From contig QAKL01000083.1 in NCBI GenBank assembly GCA_003343815.1, forward strand, positions 1 to 16,419: 16,419 bases of DNA. The letters run 5' to 3'. The notes under the pieces were generated by a model. That model was given only the letters and a program-made list of their open reading frames with translations. It was not told the origin of the DNA and made no database searches. The DNA comes from Clostridiales bacterium (GTDB taxonomy: Bacteria; Bacillota; Peptococcia; Peptococcales; Peptococcaceae). This document shows, piece by piece, positions 13,134 through 16,419 of the stretch (position 1 is its first letter; each line of letters starts with the position of its first letter). A program made the position numbers and the translations under genes.

Positions 13134-15512
13134 ATGAACGAAAATACTTATGCTAAATTGGAATATGAAAAAATTATAGACCTTTTAGTCAATGAGTGCT
13201 CGGCTGATTTAACCAAGGAAAAGGCGCGCGAATTAAAGCCTGTCACTGAGCGAAAAATAGTGGAGATGTGGCAGGAGGAGACGAGCGAGGGTGTTTTGAT
13301 GCGCCGCATGGAGCCCAATATTCCTTTAGGCGGAATCATCGATATCCGTAATGTTTTGCGCAAAATCGAAATCGGCGGCATGCCGGAGGAGTTCGAGTTT
13401 TTGCAAATCATGGATGTGTTGCGTGCCTCCAGACGTTTGCGCGTCTTTTTGTCCGAGCGCAAGAAAAACTATGAAACGCCGCATTTAAGCGGCTGGGGCG
13501 GGCGCTTGACAGCGCTCGAACATTTGGAGAAAACGATCGATTCGACGATCGCGCCTGAGGGCATGGTGCGCGACAGTGCTTCCAATACGCTTTTTAATCT
13601 CAGGCGCAAGATGAATACTTTGCGCGGGCGCATTAAAGAAAAGCTGGACAATCTTTTGCGCAGTGAGACGGCGCAGAAGTGCCTGCAGGATAATTTAGTG
13701 ACGATCCGCTCCGAAAGATACGTCGTCCCGGTAAAGCAGGAGTATCGCTCGCAGATCCCCGGCATCGTCCACGACCAGTCAGCCAGCGGAGCGACTTTAT
13801 TTATCGAACCATTGGCTGTAGTGGAGATTAATAACGAGCTGCGCAAAACGCAGTTAGCCGAGCGCGACGAAGTTATTCGTATCTTAGAGGAATTAAGTAC
13901 GAAAATCGCGCCGTATGTCGAGGATATCAGGAGCAATTTGGAAGTTTTGACCGAGATCGACTTTATCTTTGCCAAGGCGCGCTTGAGTGAAAAGATGGAC
14001 GCGATCTCGCCGAAAATGCTGGATAAACCGGCGTTTAAAATCGTGAAAGGACGTCATCCTTTGATTGCGAAGGATAAAGTGGTGCCTTTAAGCGTGAATT
14101 TAGGCTTGGATTATACGGTAATAGTCGTCACAGGACCTAATACCGGCGGTAAGACGGTGACCTTAAAAACAGCGGGGCTTTTTGTGCTGATGCACCAAGC
14201 AGGCTTGCATTTACCCTGCGAGGTCGGCAGTGCGATGGGTATTTTTAAGGGCGTTTATGCCGATATCGGCGATGAGCAGAGTATCGAGCAGTCGTTGAGT
14301 ACGTTTTCCTCGCACATTACCAACATTATCAAAATATTGGACGAGGTCAATAATAAATCATTGGTGCTTTTGGACGAGTTAGGCGCGGGCACTGACCCGA
14401 GCGAGGGCGCGGCTTTAGCGATGGCGGTCTTGGAATATTTAAAATCGCTGGACGCAAAAATTATCGCGACTACACATTACGGCGATTTAAAAACCTACGC
14501 TTTTAATGAGCCCGGAGTGGAAAATGCCAGTGTGGAGTTTGACATTGAAACGCTGCGTCCGACCTATCGCTTGATGGTGGGCGTGCCCGGGAAAAGTAAT
14601 GCTTTAAATATCGCTTCGCGCTTGGGATTAAAGCAGTCAATCATCAATCACGCGCGCAGCTATGTTTCCCAAGAAGAGCACGACGTGACGGATTTGATCC
14701 AGTCGTTGGAAAGCAGCAATATTTTAGCGGAGAAAAAACACCAAGAGGCCGAGGAGAATTTGCGCTTGGCAGAGGCGGAGTTAGCTAAACTACGCAGTGA
14801 GCGCGCGAAATTGGCGGAAAATAACGAACGGGTGAAAAAGCGCGCTCAGGAGGAAGCCGCACAGATCATCCGCCGCGCTAAGGACGAAAGCGAGCAAATT
14901 TTAAAAGAAATGCGCGAAATTAAAGCTCAGGCGATATTGGATGCACAGTCCGAGCAAAAAGGACAGGAGCTGAAAAAGAAATTACAGGATAAGGCTGACA
15001 GTCTGCATGCGGCAGCTAATCAAGCGCCGAAAATTTTGGAAAACAAAGTCACAAAAGTCACTATAGGTCAAGAAGTCTATGTGCCGCGCTTTGAAACGAC
15101 GGCTGAAGTAGTGACACTGCCCAACAAAAAAGGCGAGTTAAAAGTAATAAGCGGCATCATGCAGATGAGTGTCAATATTAACGAGCTGCAAACAGTCGAA
15201 AAAACCAAAAAAGCGCCGAAGCGCGATAAAGGCACGATCAGACTGGTCAATAACAAAACGGCGGATATTAAAAACGAGATTGATCTGCGCGGGATGACAG
15301 TCGAGGAGGCTTGCGATTTGGTCGATAAATATTTGGACGACGCTTATTTGAGTTCGCTGGCGCAGGTGCATATTATTCACGGTAAAGGCACGGGTGCTCT
15401 GCGCAGTGCAATAAGCGATATGCTCCGCTATCACCCTCATGTCAAAAGCTATCGCTTAGGCAATTATAACGAGGGCGGCAACGGTATTACAGTTGTGGAA
15501 TTGAAGAAATAG
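13134..15512 (+). CDS. mutS2: MutS2: ATPase with C-terminal Smr domain
   Basis: This protein has 792 residues, the normal MutS2 length. It lacks the N-terminal mismatch-recognition domain of MutS and starts in the lever/clamp region (about 1-300). The ATPase has Walker A GPNTGGKT (334-341), Walker B LVLLDE (410-415) followed by LGAGTDPSEGAAL, and ATTHY further on. A long charged coiled coil covers about 515-630. The C-terminal Smr domain (about 713-792) has IDLRGM (716-721) and HGKGTG (749-754), the two conserved Smr motifs, so it looks nuclease-competent. MutS2 has been linked to suppressing recombination in some bacteria and to splitting collided ribosomes in Bacillus. The ATG at 13134 is 12 bases from AAGGAG, a slightly long spacing, 20 bases after the U32 stop. 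mutS follows 28 bases downstream. Confidence 0.96.
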   Translation: MNENTYAKLEYEKIIDLLVNECSADLTKEKARELKPVTERKIVEMWQEETSEGVLMRRMEPNIPLGGIIDIRNVLRKIEIGGMPEEFEFLQIMDVLRASRRLRVFLSERKKNYETPHLSGWGGRLTALEHLEKTIDSTIAPEGMVRDSASNTLFNLRRKMNTLRGRIKEKLDNLLRSETAQKCLQDNLVTIRSERYVVPVKQEYRSQIPGIVHDQSASGATLFIEPLAVVEINNELRKTQLAERDEVIRILEELSTKIAPYVEDIRSNLEVLTEIDFIFAKARLSEKMDAISPKMLDKPAFKIVKGRHPLIAKDKVVPLSVNLGLDYTVIVVTGPNTGGKTVTLKTAGLFVLMHQAGLHLPCEVGSAMGIFKGVYADIGDEQSIEQSLSTFSSHITNIIKILDEVNNKSLVLLDELGAGTDPSEGAALAMAVLEYLKSLDAKIIATTHYGDLKTYAFNEPGVENASVEFDIETLRPTYRLMVGVPGKSNALNIASRLGLKQSIINHARSYVSQEEHDVTDLIQSLESSNILAEKKHQEAEENLRLAEAELAKLRSERAKLAENNERVKKRAQEEAAQIIRRAKDESEQILKEMREIKAQAILDAQSEQKGQELKKKLQDKADSLHAAANQAPKILENKVTKVTIGQEVYVPRFETTAEVVTLPNKKGELKVISGIMQMSVNINELQTVEKTKKAPKRDKGTIRLVNNKTADIKNEIDLRGMTVEEACDLVDKYLDDAYLSSLAQVHIIHGKGTGALRSAISDMLRYHPHVKSYRLGNYNEGGNGITVVELKK

Positions 15513-15540
15513 CAGGATAAGCGGTAAAGGAGAATAAAAT

Positions 15541-16419
15541 GCTGGGAAATACTCCGATGATGATTCAATATGAAAAAGTAAAGGCACAGTATGAGGATTG
15601 TATTTTATTTTATCGCTTGGGCGATTTTTATGAAATGTTTGGTCCGGACGCCGAAACAGCCAGCCGCATTTTAGGGATTGCCCTAACCGGCAGAGCGGGC
15701 GGCAATGGGACGAAAGTACCGATGTGCGGCGTGCCGTTTCATGCGGCAGATAATTATATCGCGAAACTAATTAGTGCGGGCTTAAAAGTCGCCGTCTGCG
15801 AGCAGTTAGAGGATCCCAAGGCGGTCAAAGGCATCGTCAAGCGCGATGTCATCCGTATCATGACGCCGGGTACGGTCTTAGAGAGCAATATTTTAAAAGA
15901 AAAAGACAGCAACTATCTCATTGCGCTGGTCAAATCGGCAGATAAGTACGCTCTGGCGGCGTTAGAGGCCTCGACGGGCGAATTTATGGCGGTGGATTTG
16001 GACAATGAAGCTGATGTCATCAATGAAATTTTGCGCTTCGAGCCTGCCGAGTGTATCTGCGCGATCAATGATGTGAATTTAACCAACTTTTTAAAAAATA
16101 TCAATTCGCCAAAGACTTTGGTGGTGAATAATCATCTGGATTATGCTTTTAAATTCGACTTTGCCGCTAATCGTTTGAAGGAGCATTTTAAAATCAATTC
16201 GCTCACAAGCTTAGGCTTGGAGGATAAGCCTTTGGTGACAATTGCGGCGGGAGCGATTTTGGATTATGTGATGCTGATGCAAAAAAGCCAGGCGGAAAAT
16301 GTCACGGCGTTACATATTTATACGTTAGACGATACGATGCACTTGGATTACGCGACTAAGCGCAATCTGGAATTATTGAAATCTTTGCACGGCAGTGAAA
16401 AGGAGGACTCGCTTTTCGG
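15541..16419 (+). CDS. mutS: DNA mismatch repair protein MutS (3' end outside window)
   Basis: The first 293 codons of MutS run off the right edge without a stop. MutS binds mispaired bases and recruits MutL. The N-terminal domain is clear: TPMMIQYEKVKAQYEDCILFYRLGDFYEMF, in which F30-Y31-E32 is the Phe-x-Glu mismatch-reading motif, followed by LTGRAGG, PMCGVPFHA and CEQLEDP. The connector domain follows from about residue 125 (ALAALEASTGEF) and the lever region begins near 255 (LDDTMHLDYATKRNLEL). The ATPase part lies outside the window. The ATG at 15541 has AAGGAG six bases upstream and lies 28 bases after mutS2, so the two are probably co-transcribed. No frameshift is seen. Confidence 0.97.

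Noticed and set aside
13148..13975. Long - strand frames inside mutS2
   Set aside because: They are shadow frames of a gene with intact ATPase and Smr motifs; no start signals.
1..16419. CRISPR arrays, tRNA or rRNA genes, insertion sequences, prophage genes
   Set aside because: No spaced direct repeats, cloverleaf-like segments, transposase motifs or phage structural genes were found on reading both strands.

Overview
The window looks like ordinary chromosome of a Bacillota bacterium. The supports are strong AAGGAG-type ribosome binding sites, sigma-A style promoters, U-tailed hairpin terminators, a BofC-family protein, a YkvI-family membrane protein, MutS2 and several proteins with copper amine oxidase N-terminal (stalk) domains. 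A Negativicutes or Peptococcaceae-like host would fit, but that is a guess from gene content; nothing here fixes the genus. The sequence is moderately AT-rich.

Layout. (1) Bases 1-1742 (+) are the 3' part of a large surface protein (beta-rich repeats, one InlB-type repeat, C-terminal stalk domain), closed by a terminator. (2) Bases 1786-2104 hold no credible gene but contain a GC-rich island with a perfect 20-bp inverted repeat. (3) Bases 2105-2907 are a compact regulatory module: a leftward XRE-type repressor and a divergent 52-codon gene, with a near-consensus promoter and a palindrome between them and hairpin terminators on both outer sides. (4) Bases 2906-4325 (-) carry lgt followed by a BofC-like membrane-anchored protein. 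(5) Bases 4487-5539 (+) encode a YkvI-family integral membrane protein. (6) Bases 5550-8602 (+) hold two tandem paralogous exported stalk-domain proteins; each has its own promoter and terminator. (7) From 8633 to the right edge (+) there is a tightly spaced run: an ABC-F ATPase, a large U32 (DUF3656-type) protein, mutS2 and the start of mutS. Gaps are 10-28 bases and each gene has a ribosome binding site, so this is probably one operon.

How it fits together. The right-hand operon groups translation and rRNA-linked functions (ABC-F; U32 proteins related to RlhA) with two MutS-family proteins: MutS2, linked to ribosome rescue and/or recombination, and MutS, for mismatch repair. The left and middle parts are mainly envelope functions: lipoprotein lipidation (Lgt), three stalk-domain exported proteins, a membrane transporter-like protein and BofC. 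The least ordinary element is the repressor/small-protein pair. The small protein resembles the helical C-terminal tail of the repressor, recalling SinR/SinI in organisation; this is inferred from reading the sequences, not from an alignment search. I saw no tRNA, rRNA, CRISPR array, transposase or phage gene.
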